From the NCBI GenBank assembly GCA_004009845.1, contig RMBW01000011.1, positions 248,001 to 312,000 of the forward strand: a stretch of 64,000 nucleotides of DNA, written 5' to 3'. Position numbers and translations under genes: made by a program. This stretch comes from Davidsoniella eucalypti (Eukaryota > Ascomycota > Sordariomycetes > Microascales > Ceratocystidaceae). The notes below the pieces were generated by a model. It was not told where the DNA came from and searched no databases. It was given only the letters and a program-made list of their open reading frames with translations. This document shows positions 24,111 through 36,800 of this stretch, piece after piece (the first letter of the stretch is position 1; each line of letters opens with the position of its first letter).

Positions 24111-25960
24111 CTAAAAGTTGGTTGTAGGCTTCTTTTGATAGACAACCTTCGCATGAACCCATCGCACGCCCTTTTCCAACGGTGCGACATATTCCGTTCC
24201 ATCCCGATCCAGACGACCCGTAGACAGGTCCATGTCACTGGCCGTGATGCGTTTCGTCTTATACCAGACCTTGTAGCCAAAGGTGTTGACGAGGTAGACT
24301 ATGATGCCGATGTACGACGTAACAAACGAGATCCTGTCGAACGAGTGAATAAACGCCTTGTAGCCTGCGGGGGAGAGAGTTAGTATTTGTAGAATTCAAG
24401 GTTTTGGCTTCTCTTGCAGTATGTATCAGAAGTAGTCGTATATGTTCGCTTACTTACCATTGAATATAGTGACTAGAATCGTGACTAGGAGCGCAAAGTA
24501 GGCGCCATATGGCTGGAACACGCCGCGATATGGCATCTGATCTCTGCTGATTCTCTGCTTCTTCATACCGTTGAGCATGGCAAGATAGCTGACGAGAACA
24601 CTGGCCCAGTTTAGCGTTCCAAACACAGTGACAAGCGTGACGAGGTACTGAAACACGGTTGCTGCACTCTCCTTGACATTCATGTACCCTAGTAGCGTGA
24701 ATAGAGTTGCCGCCAATACACCGTACACCGGCACGCCCTTGCTTGTCGTGCGCTTGAAGAATGCGGGTGCTTGGCCGTCGTGTGCTAAACCGTACAACGA
24801 CCGCGATGCAATGTAGATGTCGGAGTTTGCGGCACTTAGCACGAACACTAGTAGACAAGCATTGATGACATCGGGGAAGACCTTGATACCTGCCAGCTGG
24901 ACAGCAATTACAAAGGGACTGGCAGCCGCGCCGGTCTTCTGCTTCGTGCCTCCAATCAGCCGCTCGTTGTCGTACGGCACTGACATAGTCAAGACCAACA
25001 CTCCAACAATGTAGATGAACACGATACGCCACAGTGTTTGGCTAATAGCACGAGGAATCGTCCGGCGCGGGTTGGCCGACTCCCCAAAGGCTATGCCCAC
25101 GATCTCCGTGCCGATGAACACGAAGCAGCTCTGAATCACGGCCGCCCAGAAACCAAGGAAGCGTCCTTTGGCGCCTGTCTCGAGATACTCGCCAAATGAA
25201 CCTGGGTTGGTCCAATATTTGAAGCCGATACGTTCTCCAGACGGAGAGCCGCCCATCGAGATGACGAAGCATGTGGTCACCACAGTAAACATCACAAGAA
25301 GCTTGACAACCGACATCCAGAACTCCGACTCGCCGAAGTATGATACATGTAGTAACTAGGAACGTGTTAGATATGAGCAGATGTATAGAAAGGCGGAAGC
25401 TTACATTGACTATGACACAGGCAACTGTGAAGGACGCAACAAATATAGCGACATTGAGATCTGGTCGCCAATACTGGATGATGATTCCAGCTGCTGTCAG
25501 GTTGTTTGGTAGTACTATAGCATACTTGAAGAAGTAGTTCCAGCCAGTTGCAAAACTGTGGCCGTTGTTAGTTCTCGTTTTCCATGTATCTTATCCAATA
25601 TATGCTGGAATCTTACCCAAGGGCCGGGTCGACAAACCGTGTCGCGTATCCCGAGAAGCCTTTATCCATAGGGAACATTGTCGTCATCTCTCCAAGCGCC
25701 GTCATCACAAAGTAGACCACGGTGCCGATAATCGCATACGCAATCAACGTGCTGCCTGGACCGCCTCGGACCAACGCCGTGCCGGAGCCGATGATCAAGC
25801 CTGTTCCCATGGCGCCAGCCACGGCAATCATAGAGACATGTCGTTCTTTGAAGTCACGACGTAGCCTTGTCGATGCTAGGTACTCATTATTGTGCTCCGA
25901 GGGGCTCGGTGACGGCACTTCTCTCGCCGCCTCGGCATCTTTGTTGATGTAAGCGGGCAT
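24111..25960 (-). CDS. DIP5: Amino acid permease, DIP5/dicarboxylic type
   Basis: Four exons are inferred: 25960-25617, 25555-25405, 25355-24458 and 24364-24111, with introns of 61, 49 and 93 nt. The product is 548 aa. It is a fungal amino acid permease (YAT/AAP family) of 12 helices at the plasma membrane. The N-terminal HVSMIAVAGAMGTGLIIGSG at residues 41-60 is TM1 with the substrate-binding GTG loop. GFSGYATRFVDPALG (101-115) and KYAIVLPNNLTAAG with IIIQYWRPDLNVA are strongly DIP5-like, as is EFWMSVVKLL. Such transporters take up glutamate and aspartate (AgtA in Aspergillus); the substrate is inferred. The cytosolic tail ends KKPTTNF. The third exon would stop soon after its donor if not spliced, so the terminal 24111-24364 exon is needed. 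Expression is probably nitrogen-regulated, but no motif proves it. Confidence 0.9.
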
Positions 25961-26520
25961 TGCAGTAAAGCTCGCTATGGGTCGAGATATGAATAAAAGT
26001 CACAAGCTTTGCATTTCTACAAACACTATTCTACGCTCCCACCATCTTTATATAGTCGTTGGCCATTCAAATATCCAGCCGCTCGAATTATTGTACGTAA
26101 CCAAGGTCGCCATGGCCGGCGTTCAACAGTAGAATCAAGGGAATTCGCAAGAATATCCACAGATCTCGACATGCAAACATTAATTTGCGACAGGGCACAT
26201 TACTAGCAAAAAGCATCGCTTGTCCTAGGCTGGATTTGACACACCAACTTAGCTCATCGTAGTATACAAGGTTATGATCCTGCAAATACGACATCAAAGT
26301 ACAACCACTATTCAACAATCACGTGTTCTCAGATTCGGTTGTAATGACAGGCAACCATAAGCCTGATTTAATGATACATGTGTACATATGAGATGAATTG
26401 TGATATTGTTTAGGGAATCTTATTCTATACACTAACTACCTAGAGGGCGGGTGTCATTTACTGTCTCTACTGCAAATAGCAACCCTCCCTACTACTTCTG
26501 TTGTATAGAATCATGATATC
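25961..26520. other. Short intergenic region
   Basis: About 560 bp separate the permease start from the stop of the next minus-strand gene. A CACGTG E-box occurs near 26320-26326 (AATCACGTGTTC). No other feature is seen. Confidence 0.5.
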
Positions 26521-28455
26521 TTAACGGTAAACAGTAGCCGTGACTGTGACAGTTGGTGAGCTGTCCTTGCAAGCCTTGGTTCTGTTAGGGCGATTCCAAT
26601 TCCAGTACGGGAACGAACTAAACTGAGGCGCGGCAGTACCCGACCCAACAGGATAACCGAATGGAGGGTATGAGAACGATGGCTCAGTATTGGTGGGCTC
26701 AGTATCAGGAGAATCGCGGGCAGTAGTGGGAGTGACAGCACCGCCCTTTGATGTAGCGATAGACGAAAGAGAGACGATAGTCTGGAAGGTCGATGGAGTC
26801 ACAAGGGTCGGGTACGATACGGCATCGGAGGTAGAGGTGACAGCAAGATCAGTCGTTTCAATGGCATATTGTGTCGAAGTAGCAGGCACTTGAGGTGTTG
26901 GCTGAGACGTGGCCTCTGTGGCAGCCTCAGTAACAGTAGTGGCAGGGGAAGGGCCCGTAGCAGAGGTGGTTGGCTCGGGACTACCACCAGTATTGCTTGA
27001 ACCAGACAGACTCATGCAAGCAAATGACATCTTAGTAGTGGTCGACTGCAGTTGATCGGCAGTAACATCAAGGCGCCAGTCCATGCTCACATAAGGCCAG
27101 CAGATACGCCCGTCACTCATAGTTACCATGTCACCGGCAACAAATGAGTCTGTGGACTTGACCGCGTCGCCGACCTTCTTTCCGGCACCATCAACTTGCT
27201 GATAATAAGTGCCAGAGAATGTGCCTTTGCAGCCCATGGCGTCAAAATCGCACTCCGGGTCGGCAATCTCCTCCCAGGTAACTAGCGCATTGCTAGAATC
27301 GAAAGTGGCAACGTGGGCGTTTTGGCAGTCAGCTGTGCCTTGGGTGATCCAGTTGACCTGTGAATCACCATCCGCAGAACCGACAACCGAGGTGGCCTGG
27401 TCGCCAACAAGAGTGTTCTTGTCCGAGAAGATGGAAATGGCAACATTACGTGCCACTGTGCGGTTGTCGGCATGGGTATAGCCGTCACCCATCCAGGTGT
27501 TAGCCGAAATATTGATGGCTCCCCGAGAAACCCAAGTTAAGATATAGGCATCACTGTCTGCACTGGCACCTCCAAAGCGAGATAGGCCACTATAAGAGCC
27601 GCTCATTCCACCCATAGCCTCATTGCTACCGCCATTGATAACATGCTCATTACTGACCTTGACGTTGTCATTCGACATGCCTTGAGACTTGGTGTTGAGC
27701 CAGATAGCGCCTTGATCCTCGGCACAGATACTAGCATAAGGAGGGGCATCAGCAGCCTCAAAGGCGATGCCGGTGTTGTGGCTGCATCCCCACGAGCTAG
27801 AAGCGCCAGTTAACGTCTCTAGTTTTCCATCCGTAGTGATGTAGCGGATAGCGTCACCAAAGTGTCCACTAGCATCACCCGAGTACGAAGTGACGACAAA
27901 GTAGGCAGCATAATAACCGGCTTTTTCAGAGAAGACAAGATCGCCATTGAGATCAGGAGATGCCAAGTTGTTAGTAGTGTCAATGTTGGGGCCACCCAGC
28001 CAAGTCTTCCAAGTCTGAGTGCCGGAAGCATCGTAGCGGTATAAGACAGCAACGGGAGTGCTGTCGGGAGGCGCATCTGTAGTTCCTGAAGGCATAGGCT
28101 CGTTAGCCAAGAGAGCGAAGCCGTCGTTGTGTGCAACAAGGCCGCCAGCTTCCTTGGCTCCGGGGACAGTGACACTAACGCCGGTAGCGGCAAATGTTGA
28201 AGGATCGATGGCCTGAATATGGACGTCAGTCTCGCTAGAATCCAGATACGCCAGATAGGCGGTCTTGCCATCAGGAGAAACAGCGAATGGGGTACGGCGA
28301 TGATGGGGCAAGCCAGTCCAGTAAGCTTCTTTGATGGGGTTGAAAGATTTATCAAGAGTAAGGGCATCAACAGACTTGCTAAGCAGCGAGTCAGCCAATT
28401 GGGCCGAAGTAACGGCAAGCTGCATAACAGCAGAAAGGAGAATGCTGAACTTCAT
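26521..28455 (-). CDS. Secreted protein with Ser/Thr-rich tail, unknown
   Basis: A single exon encodes 644 aa. The first 18 residues (MKFSILLSAVMQLAVTSA) form a typical secretion signal with predicted cleavage before Gln19. Residues 40-480 look like a repeated-strand (beta-propeller-like) extracellular domain: several AV/LV strands with Gly and Asp turns, for example FAVSPDGKTAYLAYLD at 57-72, WGCSHNTGIAF at 222-232 and VNWITQGTADCQNAHVATF at 368-385. Cysteines at 224, 244, 377, 402, 409, 452 and 480 may pair. N-glycosylation sites NIS and NRT occur near 315 and 331. From about 482 on the chain is Ser/Thr/Pro-rich and probably O-glycosylated, ending in TVTVTATVYR. There is no hydrophobic GPI tail, so it is secreted or wall-associated. 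I do not know the family; enzyme motifs are not visible. Confidence 0.8.
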   Translation of the reverse strand: MKFSILLSAVMQLAVTSAQLADSLLSKSVDALTLDKSFNPIKEAYWTGLPHHRRTPFAVSPDGKTAYLAYLDSSETDVHIQAIDPSTFAATGVSVTVPGAKEAGGLVAHNDGFALLANEPMPSGTTDAPPDSTPVAVLYRYDASGTQTWKTWLGGPNIDTTNNLASPDLNGDLVFSEKAGYYAAYFVVTSYSGDASGHFGDAIRYITTDGKLETLTGASSSWGCSHNTGIAFEAADAPPYASICAEDQGAIWLNTKSQGMSNDNVKVSNEHVINGGSNEAMGGMSGSYSGLSRFGGASADSDAYILTWVSRGAINISANTWMGDGYTHADNRTVARNVAISIFSDKNTLVGDQATSVVGSADGDSQVNWITQGTADCQNAHVATFDSSNALVTWEEIADPECDFDAMGCKGTFSGTYYQQVDGAGKKVGDAVKSTDSFVAGDMVTMSDGRICWPYVSMDWRLDVTADQLQSTTTKMSFACMSLSGSSNTGGSPEPTTSATGPSPATTVTEAATEATSQPTPQVPATSTQYAIETTDLAVTSTSDAVSYPTLVTPSTFQTIVSLSSIATSKGGAVTPTTARDSPDTEPTNTEPSFSYPPFGYPVGSGTAAPQFSSFPYWNWNRPNRTKACKDSSPTVTVTATVYR

Positions 28456-31325
28456 GTTTGGATATGAAGCAACGAATAAGAGAAGATATTGAGAAGAGTT
28501 GCAAGGTAAGCGATTCGGCAGCGTATCAAAAGAGAGTCAAGATAAAAGAGAGTATGAGATGCCAGTCTCGGAAACGAAGGGAACTTTGATAATGAGTGTT
28601 TGGTGGTTTTCAACGAATGTAATGTCAGCCAAGTGACGAAAGAAAGTGACGCTGCTCACAGAGCGAATTGCGTAAAGAATGTAAGAGAACCTCGTTGTCT
28701 TGAGAAATCAACTCCAGATGTCCAAATCTAAAGTAACGAGAAGCACCAGAAGGGCGGGAAGCCCAGACTTTATAATTAGTCGATGGTTCCGGTCGATCTC
28801 AGGGGATCGTCCAAGCCCCATGGAGATCCTGGGGAGCGTCTGTGACCATCTGGAGCGATAACAAAGATCACATGGGGTTTAGCATGTTCTCGTAGCCAGA
28901 TATAGGATCGTGTTGCAGAAAGTTAAAGCCAAGAACCAGATCATCTCACCCCCTGTTGCCATGAGGTTTCAGAGAATGTCGTACCGAAAGCATAGGAACG
29001 CCTACCCCCTTGAAATATTATCCGCAACGGCCCAAAAGGCTCAATTTTGGGGTTTAGCATCTAGACCTCGAGTTGATCAGCCCACAGGTCCCTGTACTAG
29101 GCAATATTGGCGTACAACATGACGTTATTCACCGATAGTGCCTATCAGCGGTTGTCGAGGCGATTCCAGCAGTAAGTTGGTACTGTTGTTATATCGAAGG
29201 CCGGATGACTCTTTTGAGGAAATAAGGCTAAGGGGGCAGTTAGCCTTGATAATCAAGTTTTGTAGGCGAGATAGCGGACCGAGAATTGTCGATGGGATAC
29301 GATAGATCTTGCATTGTGAAGGAGGTCGATCCGGTTCGACAATGTTGAAAATAGACTAAATAAGCACAAGGATAGACAGGTTCGTACCAGGATTTACATA
29401 GCGGGAATTATGGGTCACATTGCTACTTTGGGTTATTAACACTGATATAGTTAACCCTAAGGCTAATGTGTCTATATCATAGAATATGGTCGGTCTTTTG
29501 TACGCCCTGCATTGTCGGATCAAAACAATGACAGCAACGTGAAGCAGTTAATAAACACTTGATATAAAGAAAAGTAACTCATAGTGGAAATACATCCTTC
29601 AACTTATCTCTTCTAGAAATGGCAGCTACAAATATGTATATAATTAGAAAAACTACAATACTTTCTTAGTCCGTCACACATCGAAGCACACTACTTGTCT
29701 GATATAAAACTCTGAAGTTAATCGTGCTGATATCTATTCAAGCAAGAATACATAATGCGTCTTATAGTTTAATTGACTCTAAGCAGCCACCAAGAAGTAT
29801 ATTTTGATGGTGAATTCAGAGCATATGGAGATTAGCAATGAAACCGAGAACTGAAACTCTTGTGCTGATGTGAGAATTTCTTAGAATCATAATGTTAATT
29901 TCGTAAGACGAGATTGGTTAACAATCGGAAATACATTGTAATCCCGACAGGACATAGCTAGATGAATGCACTTTCTATATCACGATGTTCAAGTTGTGAA
30001 GATATCAATGTGGCAGAGCGACCTTGTACTAACGCGTTACTAGATTCCATCTTCTGCGATATATTGGATGTCGTTGTTGTTCTAGTTATACTCTTAGGTC
30101 TAAGGCTATATGTTGGTGATTGAGTAGTTAGTACATCTGAGCCAAACAGCAAAAGGGGAGTAGCAATCTTCCCCCTGTAATTCTCGGGATGATACCTTTG
30201 AGTCCAACAGATTATACCCTCACACAAAGACCAATCTTCCCACTTGATATCGGCTTTCAAGTTATTTGGTCTTGAGACTGAACTATCAAGTTTGCACTAG
30301 CCAATCACGACTGACGTGAGATAGGGCTTTAAGAACTTGAGCTTACTCTGTAAGTTTTAACATGTTTCCTAATAGCATTTTTGAGGGCTTACATTTTTGA
30401 GGGCTTACATTTTTTGAATCTTTAATGGGTTGGGTTTTGATTTTATGTTGTTCTGGTACGATTCTTTAGTCGATGTTTGTTATGTTTTTGATTATTTTTC
30501 AGCATCTTCTTGTTCTTTCTTCCATCTTGTAATGTGAGATATCTTCTTGGGCTCTCTTATAAGGCGGCATTGAATGGATAGAAATCACTGCCCTATCATC
30601 TAAACAGTTTTGTTAAACCTACGTTCAATTACGTTTCAATGTATGACAGCCTCTTGATATAGTCAAATCAAGTAAATCATGTATATAACCTGATCTAGGT
30701 CTCATAGAGCCCCAATCTTGGTATATCTTTGGGTGAAAGAAGTAAGTGACTTTACTTTATAAGTTAGGGTTATAACCCCCGAGTACATGTATGAATAATA
30801 CTGATGGCCCCCTTTAATCTCACCAATATAAAAAGCCCTTGATGTTCTCACCACCAGATCACATTTTGATTATACAACGACGTCGATAATTCTCGGTTAG
30901 CTAAAGTTACTGTAGGAACGTTGATAGAATTGAGTGGAGAGAAGTTGAAAGTAGCCAATCAGGGGACATGTAGTACATTATAGGATCCACATTTACGGTG
31001 GTCCGTAGCTATGTCTCTCCTTCCATAACATCTAGTGGACGATTGAACAAACTTGAGATTCTTCCCTCAACCGTAGTTTTTCAATATTTTGACTATCGCT
31101 TCAATCTTCAGTTGTTTGTTTTTCGATAAAGTATATGGACGGTCCTATGTATCGGTGATTTCATTGTCATAGGCCTCCTGATATCTTCGTCCTTATGCTC
31201 TTAACGACGCGTCACGGCAACTCCAGTACCGGAGCTCAATGAAGAAGAACTCCAGCATACGCTCCGAGACTCTTCCTGACGCCGTGCATAATATCAAGCT
31301 TTAGATCAAGTGCCTGGCATATCTT
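28456..31325. other. 2.9 kb divergent intergenic region
   Basis: The region separates the secreted protein (-) from RAD30 (+). No gene is visible; frames are short. It is AT-rich from about 29.4 kb on. It holds telobox motifs at 29452 and 30765, a TACATGTA at 30784, and a 16-bp tandem duplication at 30376-30407. Confidence 0.6.
30376..30407. repeat. 16-bp tandem duplication
   Basis: The unit CATTTTTGAGGGCTTA is present twice in a row, then starts a third time as CATTTTTTG. The exact match suggests a recent slippage or duplication event. Confidence 0.9.
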
Positions 31326-33826
31326 ATGTCAACTATGGACGGATGTGAACTCAGGCGGTCTGCTTCGCCGTCTCCGAGACTCTCCAGATTCACGGCCCGG
31401 CACCTCATGCAGATGGCAAGCTACTCTACATCTACTCCTCTACGAGTCATCGGACATGTTGACCTAGATGCGTTCTATGCGCAATGTGAAATTTTGAGGC
31501 TGAATCTACCTCGAGACAAGCCGTTAGCTGTCCGGCAATGGTTAGTTCACACATCTCTGCTAGACTGATCCGATCCTTGTACTGACAATGATCTGCATTC
31601 TTTTCCTACAGGCAAGGACTCATTGCACTCAACTATCCCGCGCGAGCCTTTGGAGTCAAGAGACTGACCACTGTTCCTGAAGCTCGGAAACTGTGCCCTG
31701 AGATCACCTTTCAACACGTGGCTACTTGGCGAGAGGGAGACACTAAATGGGCGTATCGTCCTGATGCAGCACAGAATGTTGCCAGCGACAAAGTGTCACT
31801 TGATCCATATCGAATAGAGTCACGTAAGATCATGAAGTTGATTACAGATACGTTACCTCAGGGATATCTTCAAAAAGTGGAAAAGGCATCTATCGATGAG
31901 GTGTTCATGGACCTTTCAGCCCAAATCCACAAAGAGCTGCTACAAGATTACCCGGAGCTACAACGAGCCTCTAATCAAGGCCAGGATGAATATCTGCCGC
32001 TGCCTGATGGAGTATCTCTAGATTGGGTCGATGATGAAGTCATCCCGCTATCGGAAAGTCAAGAGCAGGAACATATCGACTGGGACGATGTTGCGTTGGC
32101 CATAGCGGCGCGTGTTGTCCGTCAGGTACGACAACGAATCTTGGATGAGCTGCAATACACATGCTCCGGTGGCGTTTCTGTCAACAAGCTAATCAGCAAG
32201 TTGGGCTCAGGACACAAGAAACCCGGCGGTCAAACCACCATCCGGGCGCGTGCCGTTGGGAATTTCCTGAGTGGGCTCAAATTCACCAAGATTCGTAATT
32301 TGGGTGGCAAGCTGGGCGAAAAGGTGGCTACCGAATTCGGCACAGAGAGCGTTTCAGAGATCTTGGGCGTGTCGTTAGGACAACTTAGTGCGCGTTTAGG
32401 CCAGGAAACTGGCATGTGGGTGTACAACACAGTCCGCGGCATTGATACATCGGAAGTTACGCCACGCACACAGATCAAGTCGATGCTGTCAGCCAAACAG
32501 TTCCGCCCTGCGATATTGAGACCGGCCCAGGCCACTTCATGGTTCCGTATCTTCTCATCTGATATATTCGCTCGCATGGTGGATATTGGCATCCTCGAGA
32601 ATAAACGTCGGCCTAAAACCCTTACACTACATTTCACCGGCGGCGGAGGTTCCAAGTCTAAAGGCATGCCTATACCAAAGGGCAAACCAGTCACTGAAGA
32701 ACTACTGGCAGCTACGTGTGAGTCTCTATTTGCAGCCATACTATCTGAAGGATACAAATGGCCTTGCGAGCACCTTAGTGTCAACGTTTCGGGCTTCGAA
32801 GGGGATGTGACTGGCAACATGGGCATTAGTGGCTTTCTAGTCAAGGGAGTCATGCCTAACACGCCGTCTTCATCATCATCTATAGGCCACCAAATCACGC
32901 AGCCGCCCACACAAGATCAAGCAATGTCACACGAACATAATGGAGCTAAACGGCGCCGCATAGACAATGCCCATGCTCAGGTTACCCCGGGAAGTATTGC
33001 CAACTTTCTCCGCAAAGCCAAGGAGAGACCCGTGTCAGACTCTGCTTCTTCAAAGCTTGAACCGCAAGATCGGGGCGCTACAGAGGATGGTGGGAACCAG
33101 GCTTCGTTGATGCATGGGCGAGGCGAAAAGGAGTTGGGTAGAGATGCAGGCGTCTGTATCGACAAAGTTAGCCTTGTGCAGTCTGAGAAGCAATATCATA
33201 TGCAGACGCAAAGGGAGCCAGCGCCGAATAGCATACGCGAAAATGAACAGCACATATCGACAGTTTCACATTTCGATCAGTCAGAGACCACCGCATTTTC
33301 AGTAAAGCAACCGCGGCCGGGCTCTATACAGAGTCTATTTGCAACTCAACCAAGCGCGGCAACCGAACATAAGCAGACTGATAACATACACTCCACCACC
33401 AATACGAATACTAGCTCTGCCGTGATTAGCGCAGTCGACGTCCCGGCCTTATATGACCAAGAGGGACATATCAATGACTGCCACCATGTCGATGAAAACA
33501 ACAACAACAATAATGAAGAGCCTCTCTTCTTCTGTCCACACTGTCCAGACCTCCCGTTTGGGTCTGCAGCTGATCTCCAGAGCCATTTGGACTGGCACTT
33601 TGCGGTATCGCTACAGAAGGCTGAAGAGGAAAGAGAGCAACGTGGCAGGATGGAATTTGCGAACCGATCTCGAGCATCTATCTCTAGCAGCTCTACTCCT
33701 GTACCTTCTACTTCTGCTGGAGGGGTATCGACCTCCTCTTCGTCCCTGTCAGTTCCAGGCCGAGGAAAGCGCGGGAATCGAGGAACCAAGCGAGAGACGG
33801 GCCAACGCACTCTCAACTTCGGATAG
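31326..33826 (+). CDS. RAD30: DNA polymerase eta (Y-family, translesion synthesis)
   Basis: Two exons are inferred: 31326-31540 and 31612-33826, with a 71 nt intron splitting a Trp codon. The product is 809 aa. The Y-family catalytic motifs are intact: VIGHVDLDAFYAQCE at residues 41-55 (Asp46, Asp48) and KASIDEVFMDLS (Asp167, Glu168), with LNYPARAFGVKR, the pol eta finger signature, at 78-89. A helix-hairpin-helix region follows (SGLKFTKIRNLGGKLG). Near the C-terminus is a C2H2 ubiquitin-binding zinc finger (UBZ): Cys713, Cys716, His730 and His734, with HLDWHFAVSLQK closely matching human pol eta. The final residues GQRTLNFG resemble a shortened PCNA-interacting box. The enzyme bypasses UV dimers in the nucleus. 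The ATG at 31326 gives a 40-residue Ser/Arg-rich extension; a downstream start at Met30 is possible. Confidence 0.93.
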
Positions 33827-36800
33827 CGAATATGGGGAAAGAAAGGAAGAGAAGTAAAAACAAAACGAATGGTAAAGAAGGGCTGGGCCTTGCTCGATCT
33901 ATGTTTGCTGCTCCAAGGCTGACTCAACCCAACCCAAAGTTTTGGTTTCTACTAATAGCTGTGTATAACCCCATAGAAGAGGGGTAGTGACAATAGCAAG
34001 CAATGGAGGCGAGTACTCACAAGGCAGCCACAGAAGGCAAGGTCGCATGATTGGATATCTATGCCATCCCTCTATTCCCTCCTGCCTTTCTCCATCTCTA
34101 GATATTGAATCTGTATCTTTGGCGATGATACCCGCAAAGAAATAATATCGAAATCACTACATCGGCTTCGTTTAGCCAACCGCCATGTCTTGATATCGTT
34201 GGAGCTACACCGCTTCGTATTTGAGCGGCATGGGCGGCGTGTCCATCTACAGTTTGACAACAATTACTACATACTCTGCTAGCCTAGGAAGTAAAGAACC
34301 AGAAGTGTCGGGTTTTTCTCTTCTTTCTCGCTTCCGTTTTCGAGTCTACCACCCTCTTTAGCTATAGAATGAAAAGTAGCCCTTTAAACCCGCAACATTT
34401 ATCTACGGCGAATTTTTTCTACTCTTTCTCCTGTTGGTTGGGCATCAAGAGTTGACAACGGCAAGATGTCTTTGTTTTCTAAGCAGAGGGAACATCCCTG
34501 CTATGGTCGTCAGGCCTGAAAACATATGGACCAGGTTTATGTTTCTATCTTTGCTTTTCTTGGCTAGAGAAGCAGGTATGTTAGTGCCTTTCCGGGGGGC
34601 GAAGGAGGGGTGTTCTATTCTGAAAGAGAGGGTGCCATCGTCTGGAATCATATCATGGAAGCAATGCTCTAAAGGCACAGCATAAGCACATCTCAAACGC
34701 GCCTACAAACCACTCGCTTTGGCTTCTATACGTAGTTTTGCCCGACATGTCGGCCGTCATCGTGAGGCAGCTTCTGGCTATCACTGTCACTACTACTCAT
34801 CGTAGCAATATCAGCATCAGACGCGATGCCTGCCAGTAGCTTTAGCGCACCCAATAACAGGGCTGGCACGGGCTGCCTTGGGCCAAGTCAAGATTAGCTC
34901 TAAAAATGGCATGTTGCTATGTGCATATCTACTACCAACTGGCAGAGTAGGCTAGTCAAACCTTTCCACGCCCAAGTTTTCGCTTTAGCAGAGCTGCGAA
35001 TCGTCATGGCAATACTTCTCGCTGTGATCGACAGACACAACATTGCCGATTTTGAGCGATGGAACCCCGCCGGGCTCTAACATGATAGCCACTAGCAGTT
35101 ATCGTGACGCTATGCCATGGTTTATAGACGACCATAGTAAACAGTTGTGTTTATATCGAAACATAGACCAATTATGCAACGTATAGGCAAGGTCGGCTGG
35201 AAAGCGAACATGGGACTCTATAATTCTTTCCATCTTGTACACTGAATATATTGTATGATGCGTTCATGACCTATTTGTCTTGCTTCCTGCTTCCTCGGCG
35301 CACAACTAGCGAATCGCTACTGATCTGGTCAACTCATCCAGCTCAGCCGTTTTAGATGCCCTCTCGTGTTGTCCTTGCCACGTATCAATAACTTTTGGTT
35401 TTAGTTCTATGTCCTGGACAAGAAAAGACCGGGAATATTCAGTACGCAGGGGGGGGATAGCTTGGAATAGAAACATTAAAGGAGTCTAGAGGAAGAAATA
35501 GGAAGAAGAAGCATCAAGTTTACTCGAAATCGATCGTCTGGTATGGGTTTATAAACCGGCCAAGCAAACAAACGCTCAGATGGAAGGCTCTTAGCTTCGG
35601 AATCGACTGGTCTGTGAGCCTTGAATACTAGGGGAGGCTGTTCTTCCAGTTAGGTTTGAAGCCCTCAGCAGAACTTGTCCGACAGGGTACAAGGATCTAT
35701 CATGACGATAACCAGTCTAACTATATAGCATTTCAAGCCTTTAGGCCTTGCTACATGTCTTAAAACGGAAAAGGCCTTCTTTCTATAACGTACGTTTTGG
35801 TGCTGAGCTTGAGTTCTTGACCATCCAAGATATCCGCAAGCTTTCGGGGCCAGATAGTCCGAAAACGAAAGAAAAAAACCCCATGTGTGAATGGGAATCC
35901 GAGGGAAGAGAATCACATCAAGTCCGTAGTCCCGGTACTTCCCCCTCCTCCTCCACGGATCCTTTTGCGGCCAGGCTTTCCTACAGGCTAGGTCTCTTGA
36001 ATCTTTCATTGCATGCACCAGTTCTTGGCGTCTTGTAATGCTAGGCTTGCCAGTACAGGATCTCACGATGTAGAGGAGGTTCTTATCAGCCCCGATAGAG
36101 ATCTCAAGAAGGTATGGAGGACAAGGAAGATGGAATGCTGATTTGTCCACTACCTAGTGAAGTTGACGTTGGAAGAGGCTTATAAAGCAACGAGACAAAC
36201 TGCCAAATCTCTATCCTTGCTGGCCAGTAAGCCGTCCTCGTTGTCTAGTTTGGTGGTCCATGGAAAGCCATCCCTGTCTATGGATTCTCACGGCAGATAT
36301 CAGACCATGGTTGTCACGACTGTATTCTAGTGTCGACTTGTGCTATAAAAGAGGCTCATAGGGGTTGAAAACTGGTTTTTTACTTGGAGCACCGTGCTTT
36401 GCCGCCCCCAACAAATGCCCAATAAGAACTGAAATCGGAATATCAAGAACCCATTGGGTGTATTTGGCATGTCAGATTCTATGTAACTGGATGATACGGT
36501 AATACGACGACAAGAGTTCCGTTCCTAGCTATAGTTCCAATGATCTTTGGGGTATTTCATATTTCTACATCGTCTTCTCGTTGTGAATGCCCTGGTGTAT
36601 AGAGACTGTCAGATGTCAGATATAGCAATGAAAGCCTAGAATCTCATTGTAACTTTGGCCCTTCAACTCCGAAGGAGAATAAGAACAAGAACAACAGCAA
36701 TGAAGGAATACAGTGCCAGTTGCATGGAACAACGTGTTCAGCCCAAGTGGCAAAGGCTTTGTTTTGTAACACCGTGTACCGTTGAGCAAGCCATGATGTA

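Noticed and set aside
24111..28455. Permease plus secreted protein as part of a biosynthetic or degradation cluster
   Set aside because: No core enzyme (PKS, NRPS, terpene synthase), regulator or tailoring gene is nearby; co-orientation alone is weak evidence.
32230..32910. 226-codon minus-strand frame opposite RAD30
   Set aside because: It is a shadow of the polymerase exon, caused by codon bias on the coding strand.
35665..36150. 161-codon minus-strand frame
   Set aside because: There is no domain, composition is random-like, and it is not supported by an exon structure.
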